A stretch of 26,797 nucleotides of DNA from CAG-877 sp963660495 (GCA_963660495.1 CAVKYO010000054.1:1-26797), one strand, 5' to 3'; numbered from the stretch's first letter, positions 15,549-23,060 are shown. The notes: generated by a model from the sequence alone, not told the origin. Program-made: numbers and translations.

Positions 15549-15877
15549 AAAAATAATTCTCCCTTCTCTATAGGTAAACCAGGATAAAATTCATCAGTTA
15601 ATCTAAAAGTAAAACTTTTTTTATCAGCAAAAATATCAAAACACAACCTAATATTACAATTAGTATTATCATCTAAATATAACTTAGTAATATAAGAACA
15701 TCCTGAAAATGAAATAATAATATTATAAACACCATAACACGTAGGACTAAATAAAACACATCCATCACAACTATTCAAACTAGTTATAAAGCAATTATTA
15801 CTATCAAATATTTTTACATTAAACTTAGTAATAGAAATACCATTACTATAAGAACATTTAATTTTAAATTTTTTCAT
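15536..15877 (-). CDS. Cysteine-rich CnaB-like small protein with C-terminal GLPIE motif (113 aa)
   Basis: Starts MKKFKIKCSYSNG and runs as alternating beta-strand segments like one CnaB/carboxypeptidase-regulatory domain. No signal peptide is visible, yet it has eight cysteines (8, 29, 37, 40, 47, 60, 74, 79), many for a cytosolic protein of a low-GC Firmicute. The C-terminus FRLTDEFYPGLPIEKGELFL matches the end of the downstream 180-aa protein. The ATG at 15877 has a GAGGT ribosome site 6 bases upstream. The gene follows the terminator of the SipW/TasA operon, so it probably has its own promoter in 15878-15920, but I see no clear -35 there. Function unknown; a structural or surface role is only inferred from the neighbours. 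Confidence 0.75.
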   Translation of the reverse strand: MKKFKIKCSYSNGISITKFNVKIFDSNNCFITSLNSCDGCVLFSPTCYGVYNIIISFSGCSYITKLYLDDNTNCNIRLCFDIFADKKSFTFRLTDEFYPGLPIEKGELFLWNI

Positions 15878-15920
15878 AATTATACCTCAATATAATTTAT
15901 GAAAAAAAATAATTTTTGTT

Positions 15921-15946
15921 AAAAAAAAAAGACTCCTAAGAATCTT
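15921..15946 (-). terminator. Terminator of the SipW/TasA-like operon
   Basis: Stem AAGACTC/GAATCTT (15929-15935, 15940-15946, one G-U pair), 4-base loop, followed by a run of ten T on the minus strand, right after the stop codon. Confidence 0.85.
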
Positions 15947-15947
15947 T

Positions 15948-17816
15948 TTAATAACTACTACCCAAATAAGTAATAACAATAGCACCTCCTGATGAACTAG
16001 GATTAGTACCAACTAGTTTTGAAGTTGTAGTTGAAGAAAGTCCAGTAAATATACATTTATTAGAAATTAATGATGACCCGCCGCCACCACCACCGGCTTG
16101 GTTTGATGAAAGTGTACCAGCACCTCCACCACCGCCACCGCCGTAGTAGCCACCGCCGCCACCGCCTCCATTACCAGAACCTTCTCCTCCTGATAACAAA
16201 GTACCAGCCTCTCCTGCACTAGAGTTTGATCTTGCGACATATGTACCACCAAGACCATTTTTTCCAGTCTTAGCATTATTTAATGTACCGTCTTCTCCAT
16301 GAAATACTGTTCCAATAGAAATAACAGTACTAGTACTATTCATATTACCAGCATCTCCACCATCACCTGGCTTACCAGAAACAAGTGAAGAACCTCCTCC
16401 TCCACCTCCTCCAGCAACAATCATTAGAACATTACCAGAATTAATTGTAGATTCATTAATAGAAGTAGTATCAATAGCAAAAGCAGAATAACCACCGCCA
16501 CCACCGGCATAAGTAGCACCACCATAGCCACCGCCATTAGCACCACCTCTTGATGTACCAGTAGCCTCACCATCACGAGAATTACCACCTAAAGTATAAT
16601 AAATCTTTTGATTATAATTCAACTGTACAACAGCATAAATATATCCAGCTTCTCCTCTGTACCCTGCTCCCTTATCAGAAGCACGCATATATTCTCCACC
16701 TTTACCACCCCACATCTCAATTAAATAATAACCAGGATGATAAATAGTATCCTCTTTAGTAGTCTCCTCTTTTCTATTAGTATTTACAAAAGTACCAGTA
16801 GCCCAAGGCATCTGATCCAAACTAACACTAACAGAATAATCAGAACCAGAAATATCATAAGTACCAGTTTTACTATAATATTCAAACCTTTCAACAGAAT
16901 AACTAACAGTAGTTAAATCCTTAACAGTACAAGTCTGCGTTCCAGAACCAGTTACTAAAACATCATCCCCAGACTTTATAGTAACAACAGAATCAGTTGG
17001 AGTCGGCACAACTGTAAAATTATATTCATTTTTCTCAACAAGTTCAATATTCTTAGTAACAGCACTCATAACTGTCTCAGTACCAGATTGTGTATAATAT
17101 CCATCCTTACTTACAGACCAAGTAACTTCAGTACGCTCATCAACTAATCTACTAACAGATCCAGTACCAGTTTCTAATACTTCATCACCTTTTTTAAGTA
17201 CAACTAAAGCATCACTTGGTACAGCATTAATTTCATATACATACTGTGGTAACTTATAAAAAGTAAACTCCAAAGTAGACACTAAATTAGAATTAGCTCC
17301 ATTAAAGAACTCTTGTAAAACTTCAAATGATGAAGATAATAATTTAGAAATAGTATCATTAGAAAAACTAAATTTAACAGTAAAAGTATACTCAGAAGCA
17401 GCAGGTATTATAGTCTTATTAATTTCCATATTAGTAAAACTATAAGAAATACGATCATTAGAAAAACTTTTATTTTCAACATTAGTAATTAATACATTAC
17501 TAGAAGATAAATTAGTAACAGTAATATCAAAAGATACAGTAGAATATATAGCTCTTAACTGTATATCAGAAGTAAACGTATTAACTGAATAATCAGAATT
17601 ACTATTAACTCTACCTAAATTAGATGTACCAGAAACAACAGCATTAGTAATACGTACATCAGTCATAGATCTAACTATACCAGCACCATTTATTGCTAAA
17701 GAAGAAGATGTTGCGGAATAACCTAAAGTTAAAAACAAAACAAAAAAAGAGGTAACAAGAAAAGCAAAAGAACCAAGTTTAGTATTATTTTTTGTTGTTC
17801 TTTTATTTTTTCTCAT
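15948..17816 (-). CDS. Large secreted TasA-like / PEGA-like / glycine-rich protein (622 aa)
   Basis: Signal peptide with hydrophobic core SFAFLVTSFFVLFLTLGYSA and the SipW-substrate pattern at its end (GYSATSSSLAINGAGIVRS, like TasA/camelysin). Next come a TasA-like beta domain (to about 190), two PEGA-like repeats of about 70 residues each (about 193-262 and 265-335, each with a V-x-K-x-G-D-x-V-L-x-T-G core), and a glycine-rich C-terminal domain (about 365-622) with long Gly runs and the motif YHPGYYLIEMWGGKGG, like bacterial ALK/LTK-type glycine-rich domains. The Gly tract is the only GC-rich part of the window. I chose the ATG at 17816: GGGAGGT (17823-17829) sits 6 bases upstream, and a TTG at 17831 would overlap that site. 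Last gene of the operon begun at 20722, so a probable substrate of the signal peptidase two genes upstream. Confidence 0.88.
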   Translation of the reverse strand: MRKNKRTTKNNTKLGSFAFLVTSFFVLFLTLGYSATSSSLAINGAGIVRSMTDVRITNAVVSGTSNLGRVNSNSDYSVNTFTSDIQLRAIYSTVSFDITVTNLSSSNVLITNVENKSFSNDRISYSFTNMEINKTIIPAASEYTFTVKFSFSNDTISKLLSSSFEVLQEFFNGANSNLVSTLEFTFYKLPQYVYEINAVPSDALVVLKKGDEVLETGTGSVSRLVDERTEVTWSVSKDGYYTQSGTETVMSAVTKNIELVEKNEYNFTVVPTPTDSVVTIKSGDDVLVTGSGTQTCTVKDLTTVSYSVERFEYYSKTGTYDISGSDYSVSVSLDQMPWATGTFVNTNRKEETTKEDTIYHPGYYLIEMWGGKGGEYMRASDKGAGYRGEAGYIYAVVQLNYNQKIYYTLGGNSRDGEATGTSRGGANGGGYGGATYAGGGGGYSAFAIDTTSINESTINSGNVLMIVAGGGGGGGSSLVSGKPGDGGDAGNMNSTSTVISIGTVFHGEDGTLNNAKTGKNGLGGTYVARSNSSAGEAGTLLSGGEGSGNGGGGGGGYYGGGGGGGAGTLSSNQAGGGGGGSSLISNKCIFTGLSSTTTSKLVGTNPSSSGGAIVITYLGSSY

Positions 17817-17841
17817 ACTAAGACCTCCCAATATATTAATA

Positions 17842-18948
17842 TTAAATATCTTTATCTATACTATTTAAAACATATCTATATAAAATATTATCACTAATAA
17901 TTATAAAATGACTACATTTACCAGGAACAACTTCCCTAAATAATATAGGACTTCCTACATTATCATGTACATCTAATAATTCTTCAAATGAAGATACTTT
18001 TACAAACTGATATTTAGTAGTATCTATATTATTTTCGACATTAGCAATAATGCTATCATATTCTCTTAATATTCTACGTAACTTCTTTTCATACATAGAT
18101 ATACTTTTTAAATATTTATCTATTATTAATACTAATTTATAAATAATAAGTATATCTACTAATATAATCATAATCGCAAAACTTACATATAAAACATTCA
18201 TTATATTAAAGTTAGCTTTTTTTGTTAATTCTCCATGATCATTTATATTATTACTATCTATTACTACTGATATTGTTTGTTCTGTTAAAGGAATAACTAC
18301 TTTAGCTTGTCCGTTAATATTAATACTATTATCAAAGTCTGAATTACTTGCTGTACCTATAACATGTAATATTATTGTTACATCACTATCTGATGTTAAT
18401 CCATATGATGTTTTAAATGAATTTACGAAGTTATTATATTTAGCATAATCTATTGTTATTTTCTTTTTAAATGATGCATTTTGAATGTCTTTTTTATTAA
18501 CTGCTTTTTTCTGTGTAAGATCTTCCTTTTTCTCATATAATATTGTAGCTTTATCTTTATCACCATATACTCTTGTAATTGCTTCTACATAATATACAAA
18601 ACTATATCTTACATCTTTATTAGTATTAAATGTATAATCAAAATTTACATCTATATTTTTTATTAATGAAGCAATATAATTCATACCAGATGGTAATGAT
18701 TCTACTTCATAATAATCATTTTTCTTTAAATTAACTGTATAATCTGTCTTACTAGTTTCTGTATAATTTAAGTAATCAAATGACTTATTATAGAATGATT
18801 TTATTAATAATATTAAAGCAAAACATGAAAGAACTGCTACTAAACCAACTCCAAAGATTAATTTAAATGTATTACTTCCAAATTTATTATCTAAAATATC
18901 TTTTATCTTTGTAATTAAAGATTTAAACTTTTCTTTGAAATTCATCAT
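17842..18948 (-). CDS. DUF5305 family membrane protein
   Basis: 368 residues. A cytoplasmic N-terminus, a membrane helix at about 28-50, an extracytoplasmic domain of about 200 residues opening with FDYLNYTETSKTDYTVNLKKNDYY and SLIKNIDVNFDYTF (hallmarks of DUF5305), a second helix at about 250-275, then a cytoplasmic tail of about 90 residues. DUF5305 genes are known next to SipW-type signal peptidases and TasA-like substrates, as here. It starts 14 bases after the peptidase gene with ribosome site GGAGGTG; a second ATG follows at once. A role as accessory factor in export or assembly of the TasA-like proteins is inference from context. Confidence 0.85.
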   Translation of the reverse strand: MMNFKEKFKSLITKIKDILDNKFGSNTFKLIFGVGLVAVLSCFALILLIKSFYNKSFDYLNYTETSKTDYTVNLKKNDYYEVESLPSGMNYIASLIKNIDVNFDYTFNTNKDVRYSFVYYVEAITRVYGDKDKATILYEKKEDLTQKKAVNKKDIQNASFKKKITIDYAKYNNFVNSFKTSYGLTSDSDVTIILHVIGTASNSDFDNSININGQAKVVIPLTEQTISVVIDSNNINDHGELTKKANFNIMNVLYVSFAIMIILVDILIIYKLVLIIDKYLKSISMYEKKLRRILREYDSIIANVENNIDTTKYQFVKVSSFEELLDVHDNVGSPILFREVVPGKCSHFIIISDNILYRYVLNSIDKDI

Positions 18949-18962
18949 AATACACCTCCATT

Positions 18963-20105
18963 TTATCCATTCATTTTTTCATATAACATAACTGTAGGAT
19001 AACCTAAATATCTAATTTTATGATTTACAGTACCAAGTACTTGATTAACTTCTATTAAGTAGTTATCTTCATCATTATTATGATCACCCTTAGTTTTAAA
19101 AAACATTTCTTCACCAGATTTATATATTCTAGAAATTCTATGAACTACTAATTTACCATCTTGTTTGAATACTAAAATTTCCCCTTCTTTTAAATTTCTA
19201 ATTTCTCCCTCACTAAGTTTCTTTAGTAAAACAACATCACCTTTATTTATATTAGGTGTCATAGATCCTGTTGCGATAACAATAAATTGATATTTAAAGA
19301 AACCTGTATTTAAACATACTAAAAGTCCAATTAATAAAATACTAGTAACTTTAATAATTAAACCTGTATGTTTAGGTCTAGATAATTTTATTTCTGAAGT
19401 ATTATTTTTATCAAACATTCTTCTAATAATATTAAATATAAATACTGGTACAATTATATATACAACTGAGTTAACATAATCACCAAAGTTAGGTATTATA
19501 GGCAAAATATATAATGGTATTTCCATTAATAATCTATATATTATTGTCGATTTATAACCTACTTTATATGATAAATATGTAAGTAAAAAGTTTTTACTTA
19601 AACTAGGTAATACATATAATCCTAACAGTATTAATAATGAAGATATTTTAGTATAATCCATTGAATATATAATGAATGTTGTATCAATTAATGTAAACAC
19701 AAAAACTGAATATACTAATATCCATATTTTATCTTTTATTTTAGAATTAATTGTATTTCTTAATAGTTCCGTAGAAATTATTAATAGTATAGCAGGTAAA
19801 ATATTATCAATTATACTATATAGTTTTAAATTAAATACGTTTCTACTAAATCCTGTAAAGAAACCAAGTACATATATTAATACATAGTAAAATAAAATAC
19901 ACATTAGTATTGTTAATATTATATCTTTATTATATCTATTTTTATCTATCGTAAATCCTACTAAGAATGATAGTAAGATTAATGTTAATGTTATAAGTAT
20001 AAATAATGTATACTTATTTAATATAGGAACAAGAAAGCTATTTACAAGTAAAATAATCATAGTAAATAGCAATGTAAGAACTACTCTTAAATGACTCTTT
20101 TTCAT
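18963..20105 (-). CDS. SipW-type (ER-type) signal peptidase I with long polytopic N-terminus
   Basis: 380 residues. The C-terminal third is an S26 peptidase: catalytic Ser281 in ATGSMTPNINKGDVVLL, and His322 in KLVVHRISRI, where the general base is His rather than the bacterial Lys, as in SipW and eukaryotic signal peptidases. TKGDHNNDED (from about 338) is the next conserved box. The first 240 residues are unusual for SipW (about 190 residues in all): they hold about seven additional membrane helices. The gene lies directly between the TasA-like gene and DUF5305. I chose the ATG at 20105, 9 bases after AGGGAG (20115-20120); a TTG at 20114 directly abuts the site. Expected to cleave the GYAAYS- and GYSATS-type signal peptides of the operon. 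Confidence 0.92.
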   Translation of the reverse strand: MKKSHLRVVLTLLFTMIILLVNSFLVPILNKYTLFILITLTLILLSFLVGFTIDKNRYNKDIILTILMCILFYYVLIYVLGFFTGFSRNVFNLKLYSIIDNILPAILLIISTELLRNTINSKIKDKIWILVYSVFVFTLIDTTFIIYSMDYTKISSLLILLGLYVLPSLSKNFLLTYLSYKVGYKSTIIYRLLMEIPLYILPIIPNFGDYVNSVVYIIVPVFIFNIIRRMFDKNNTSEIKLSRPKHTGLIIKVTSILLIGLLVCLNTGFFKYQFIVIATGSMTPNINKGDVVLLKKLSEGEIRNLKEGEILVFKQDGKLVVHRISRIYKSGEEMFFKTKGDHNNDEDNYLIEVNQVLGTVNHKIRYLGYPTVMLYEKMNG

Positions 20106-20128
20106 AGCTTTCAACTCCCTAATTAATA

Positions 20129-20722
20129 TTATTGATTATCAGCTTGTGTATAGATTAATGTTGTCTCACCAACAGTAATTGCTATATCATCTGAAGCAGT
20201 AGCTGTACCTGTTGATTTCCAAGCTAGTGTTAAAGTAACTGGTGTTGATGTACCGTCTTCTAATACACTGTTAGCTGTTACTCCTGTTAATGAATAAGTA
20301 AGTTCATTACATACAGCTGTAGCTTCTTCTTGAGTAGCTTTACTTCCAGTAGCTGGAGCACAACTTAAACTACCCATGGTAAATGTAGATAATTCAGCAT
20401 CAAGAGTACCTTTATTAGCTACTAAGAAATTATAAGTAACAGAGTCTCCAGGAGCTTTTAATGTAACATCAAACCCTGAAACTTGTGTTTCTGTTAAAGT
20501 AGCTTCAGTATTAACAACAGCAAATCCAGTTTTAGTAGCTTTTAAAGCTGTATCAGTTGTATTAGTATAAGCAAACTTTACATCCCAAACAGCTGGATCA
20601 ACATTAGCTGTACCATTAATTTTTAATGTAGTTGAATATGCAGCATAACCAATTGTTAAACCAACAACAGCAACCATCAAAGCTATAACAGCAATTACTC
20701 TAAATCCTCTTTCTTTTTCCAT
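20129..20722 (-). CDS. TasA/camelysin-like secreted protein
   Basis: 197 residues. The signal peptide (VIAVIALMVAVVGLTIGYA) is followed by AYSTTLKINGTANVDPA, the classic sequence after the SipW cleavage site in TasA and camelysin relatives. The mature domain is beta-rich and Thr/Ala/Ser rich, with WDVKFAY, a vulnerable-looking but family-typical APGDSVTYNFLVANKGTLDAEL strand pair, and a Cys pair (Cys121 and Cys138) that may form a disulfide. Known relatives polymerise into matrix fibres or act as surface metalloproteins; here a fibre or surface role is inferred. First gene of the operon, after a strong promoter and the ribosome site GGAGG 9 bases before the ATG, so probably the most abundant product. 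Confidence 0.9.
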   Translation of the reverse strand: MEKERGFRVIAVIALMVAVVGLTIGYAAYSTTLKINGTANVDPAVWDVKFAYTNTTDTALKATKTGFAVVNTEATLTETQVSGFDVTLKAPGDSVTYNFLVANKGTLDAELSTFTMGSLSCAPATGSKATQEEATAVCNELTYSLTGVTANSVLEDGTSTPVTLTLAWKSTGTATASDDIAITVGETTLIYTQADNQ

Positions 20723-20757
20723 CTTTCATATCCTCCTCTATTATATTTTACCATATA

Positions 20758-20787
20758 ATTATAAGCTAAGACAAGAATATCAGTCAA
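20758..20787 (-). promoter_or_regulatory. Promoter of the SipW/TasA-like operon
   Basis: Minus-strand -35 TTGACT (20782-20787), 18-base spacer, perfect -10 TATAAT (20758-20763), 35 bases before the first start codon. Confidence 0.75.
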
Positions 20788-20913
20788 GAAAAATACAACA
20801 GAAAAGAAAAAAAAATTAATAAGTTTCTTAAACCAATTACTACATCCTACTTTGTTTCATATAAAGTCTCATATTAAATATTACAAAAATCACAATTATA
20901 AACATTATTCTTC

Positions 20914-21369
20914 TTAACTAACCAAAGTATTATAAACGTCAACAATCTTAGTCTTTTTATCAACAAGTATTCTTTTAATATTATCATCAAAATTATGTTT
21001 ACCATCACTTTCTATTTGCCTAAAATAAATATAAACTGAATTAAATTCTGAAAAAGGAACATTATTAAATGTAGCGTTACCAAAATCATCAGTCGTTATA
21101 ACATTACCGTATATAACGCCATAAGAACTACATCTATAAAATTTAGCACCAAGTATCGGTATATCAGTATCAGTCTCAACCAAGTGTAAAGTTAAAGTAC
21201 CAGACGCAGAAATTACTAATTCTTTTGTATCATCTTTTTCAGTTACTAAAATACTTTTAGGACTAATAGAAGAATTATTATAACCAAGAACATTAGTAGA
21301 AACATCATAATTACCATCAGCTAAATTTATAGTACCAATTCCATCAGTAATATCAATAGAAACATTCAT
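20914..21369 (-). CDS. CnaB/SpaA-like beta-rich protein (151 aa), paralogue of the 180-aa protein
   Basis: Collinear with the first 150 residues of the protein at 15006-15548: both start M-x-x-x-I-x-x-G-x-G-T, share DGNYDVSTNVLGYNNSSISP, then GTLTLHLVETDTDIPILG, AKFYRCSSYGVIYGNVITT and FNNVPFSE. It stops before the C-terminal FKLTD...GLPIE motif and lacks any signal peptide. Two beta-sandwich-like modules are likely. The ATG at 21369 has ribosome site AGGTGAT. It stands upstream of the TasA/SipW operon, reading the same way, and directly downstream of the left 55-bp direct repeat. Function unknown. Confidence 0.78.
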   Translation of the reverse strand: MNVSIDITDGIGTINLADGNYDVSTNVLGYNNSSISPKSILVTEKDDTKELVISASGTLTLHLVETDTDIPILGAKFYRCSSYGVIYGNVITTDDFGNATFNNVPFSEFNSVYIYFRQIESDGKHNFDDNIKRILVDKKTKIVDVYNTLVS

Positions 21370-21432
21370 AACAAATCACCTATAATTCTATAATAAGTTA
21401 TGATAATATCCATATTTTTAAAACAACTATAG

Positions 21433-21487
21433 CCTAAAAAATAAGTAGAAAAATCCACTTATTTTACACTTTCAATACTATAAAAAG
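21433..21487. repeat. 55-bp direct repeat, left copy
   Basis: Identical over 55 bases to 23006-23060 and in the same orientation. The copied segment holds the last nine codons, stop and terminator of the 252-aa gene. Here it lies 7 bases past the ATPase stop codon and supplies that gene with a terminator. Confidence 0.95.
21436..21465 (-). terminator. Terminator of the DUF4143 ATPase gene (inside left repeat)
   Basis: 11-bp stem (21438-21448 with 21455-21465, one G-U pair) with a 6-base A/T loop and a T run on the minus strand. Confidence 0.75.
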
Positions 21488-21494
21488 AAAAGTT

Positions 21495-22778
21495 CTAAGG
21501 TTTTAAAGCTGTTATTGGAACTACATACACACCATCATCTCTTTGGTATGCATAATCTATCATTCCACATACTACACATAAAAATGCTGGACTTGTTACA
21601 CAGTTATTTTTAAATTGCAACAAATTCTTGCTTGCCTCATCAATTGCTCCAACACCTAATTTTATTTCTATAGCGCCAAATGTACCATCCCTTAATTCAA
21701 CAATTGCATCCACTTCAAAACCAGTATTATTCTCATGATAATGATAAATCATTCCACCTAAATGTTCAATATAAATTCTTAAGTCTCTAACAACTAATGA
21801 TTCAAACATAAAACCAAATAAATTTAAATCTTTCATTAAATGTTCTTGCTTAAGGCCTAATAAAGAACAAGCTAAAGAAGGATCAATAAAATGTCTTTTT
21901 ACACTTTTACCAACTCTAATACTTGACCTTATTTTTTCCGAAAATGGAAGTTGATTTTTAATCATATGAATATTTTCTAATATTGATAAATAATCAGAAA
22001 CAGTATTTCTGTTTATAGAATATTCGCAATTATTATTGAATTCAGAAATATCATTTATAAGTTTTTCATTAGAAACTAAAGTTGATTCATTTCTTGCTAA
22101 AGACTTCATAAGCATTCTCATCTTATTTTTATCCCTAATAACGCCATCATAAAAAATATCATGATCAAGAACATCCGTAATATAACTTTCTGGTAATCTA
22201 TAATAATTTTTAGCCTCAAATTCTAAACTTGCAGGCCAGCCACCTCTTATGATTAAATCAGCAAATTTAGCTAAATTTGGTTTCTCTTTTAAATTAACAT
22301 TAATATTTTCATTTTTAAATAAAGAATTTAAAGAAACTAAACCTGAAGAATCACCAGATTCATATAAAGACATTGTATACATATTTAATTTATATATTCT
22401 TCCTGCTCCCGAGTGAAAAATATCCATTTGATTTGCCGGAACAGATGAACCAGATAAAATAAATTTTCCTTTCTTACCATCTTCATCACATTTTGTTCTA
22501 ACATCATCCCATATTTGAACTATTGATTGCCATTCATCCAATAATTCCGGATAATCATTTGTATAAATCAAACTTCTATCTATTAATGCCTTTTGATAAT
22601 CCGAATTAGGATTATCAGATTTAGTTAATAAAACAAAAGAATTTGCATGATTTAAAGCAGTCCAAGTTTTTCCGCAAAACTTAGGTCCCTCTATGCTAAT
22701 AGCCCCAAACATATTTAGTAATTCTTCTATTTCATCATCAATTAATCTTTTTGTATACCCTTTCTTTGTAAGTGGCAT
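21495..22778 (-). CDS. AAA ATPase with DUF4143 domain
   Basis: 427 residues, typical length for this widespread, often horizontally transferred family. N-terminal AAA_14 domain: Walker A GPKFCGKT (31-38), Walker B-like ELLDEW (78-83), sensor FILSGSS (107-112). The C-terminal DUF4143 region has a PD-(D/E)xK-like signature: Glu355-Val-Asp357 in GFEVDAIVE and Glu371-Ile-Lys373 in AIEIKLG, which is intact. The cellular role of the family is not settled. Ribosome site GAGGTG lies 5 bases before the ATG at 22778. The gene is the only cargo between two perfect 55-bp direct repeats and has its own promoter region with tandem repeats, so it looks like an inserted cassette. Confidence 0.93.
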   Translation of the reverse strand: MPLTKKGYTKRLIDDEIEELLNMFGAISIEGPKFCGKTWTALNHANSFVLLTKSDNPNSDYQKALIDRSLIYTNDYPELLDEWQSIVQIWDDVRTKCDEDGKKGKFILSGSSVPANQMDIFHSGAGRIYKLNMYTMSLYESGDSSGLVSLNSLFKNENINVNLKEKPNLAKFADLIIRGGWPASLEFEAKNYYRLPESYITDVLDHDIFYDGVIRDKNKMRMLMKSLARNESTLVSNEKLINDISEFNNNCEYSINRNTVSDYLSILENIHMIKNQLPFSEKIRSSIRVGKSVKRHFIDPSLACSLLGLKQEHLMKDLNLFGFMFESLVVRDLRIYIEHLGGMIYHYHENNTGFEVDAIVELRDGTFGAIEIKLGVGAIDEASKNLLQFKNNCVTSPAFLCVVCGMIDYAYQRDDGVYVVPITALKP

Positions 22779-22803
22779 AGTATCACCTCTTCATTTCAAA
22801 ATA

Positions 22804-22832
22804 ATTTTATCATACTTAAAACTATATAACAA
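22804..22832 (-). promoter_or_regulatory. Predicted promoter of the DUF4143 ATPase gene
   Basis: Minus-strand -35 TTGTTA (22827-22832), 17-base spacer, -10 TAAAAT (22804-22809). A 16-bp perfect palindrome covers the -35. Confidence 0.5.
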
Positions 22833-22841
22833 GCTTGTTAT
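22826..22841. promoter_or_regulatory. 16-bp perfect palindrome over the ATPase -35 box
   Basis: ATAACAAGCTTGTTAT reads the same on both strands. Its place over the -35 suggests a repressor site (inference). Confidence 0.5.
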
Positions 22842-22898
22842 GCAAATTTCATACTTTTCATTGTGCAAATTTCATACATTTCATTATGCAAATTTCAC
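22838..22898. repeat. Three tandem 23-bp repeats upstream of the ATPase gene
   Basis: Copies start at 22838, 22861 and 22884 and share T-T-(A/G)-TGCAAATTTCATAC-(T/A)-TTTCA; the third copy diverges after 14 shared bases. They adjoin the palindrome and lie just upstream of the promoter, like iterons or tandem protein-binding sites. Confidence 0.85.
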
Positions 22899-22965
22899 AG
22901 TCGTTAACTTAAAAGCACTTATAAAAAATACTCTAAATCAAACAATAACTTTTACTCTTCTTATT

Positions 22966-22991
22966 CATAAAATTTTGCACCAAGGTATCGG
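22966..22991 (-). pseudogene. Possible remnant of a CnaB-like paralogue
   Basis: The 26 bases match 21135-21159 in the 151-aa gene (codons for PILGAKFY) except for two substitutions and one extra base, which breaks the frame. It lies 14 bases from the right direct repeat. Short, so it could be chance, but the match is long for random AT-rich DNA. Confidence 0.4.
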
Positions 22992-23005
22992 CACACACTA
23001 TATAA

Positions 23006-23060
23006 CCTAAAAAATAAGTAGAAAAATCCACTTATTTTACACTTTCAATACTATAAAAAG
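23006..23060. repeat. 55-bp direct repeat, right copy (3' end of the 252-aa gene)
   Basis: Identical to 21433-21487. Here it is in its native setting: codons for FYSIESVK, the stop codon and the terminator hairpin of the 252-aa gene. Confidence 0.95.
23009..23038 (-). terminator. Terminator of the dehydrogenase / 252-aa gene operon
   Basis: 11-bp stem (23011-23021 with 23028-23038, one G-U pair), 6-base loop, T run on the minus strand; the stem includes the stop codon. Confidence 0.78.

Noticed and set aside
15530..15560. Frameshift splitting one gene into the 113-aa and 180-aa frames
   Set aside because: The 113-aa protein ends with its own complete C-terminal motif, and the 151-aa paralogue starts independently at the point matching the 180-aa start, so these are two overlapping genes.
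16067..16276. Minus-strand open frame in the glycine-rich region
   Set aside because: Shifted frame of the Gly-rich repeat; low complexity only.
20807..20833. Terminator after the 151-aa CnaB-like gene
   Set aside because: Only a 4-bp stem (GTTT/AAAC) separated from the T run by several bases; too weak to call.
20840..20905. 21-codon hydrophobic open frame (starts MFIIVIFVIF) on the minus strand
   Set aside because: No convincing ribosome site, very short and AT-rich by composition; it may be chance.
22693..23010. Plus-strand 105-codon open frame across the ATPase start and its upstream repeats
   Set aside because: It runs antisense through the promoter, tandem repeats and direct repeat; composition follows those elements, not a protein.
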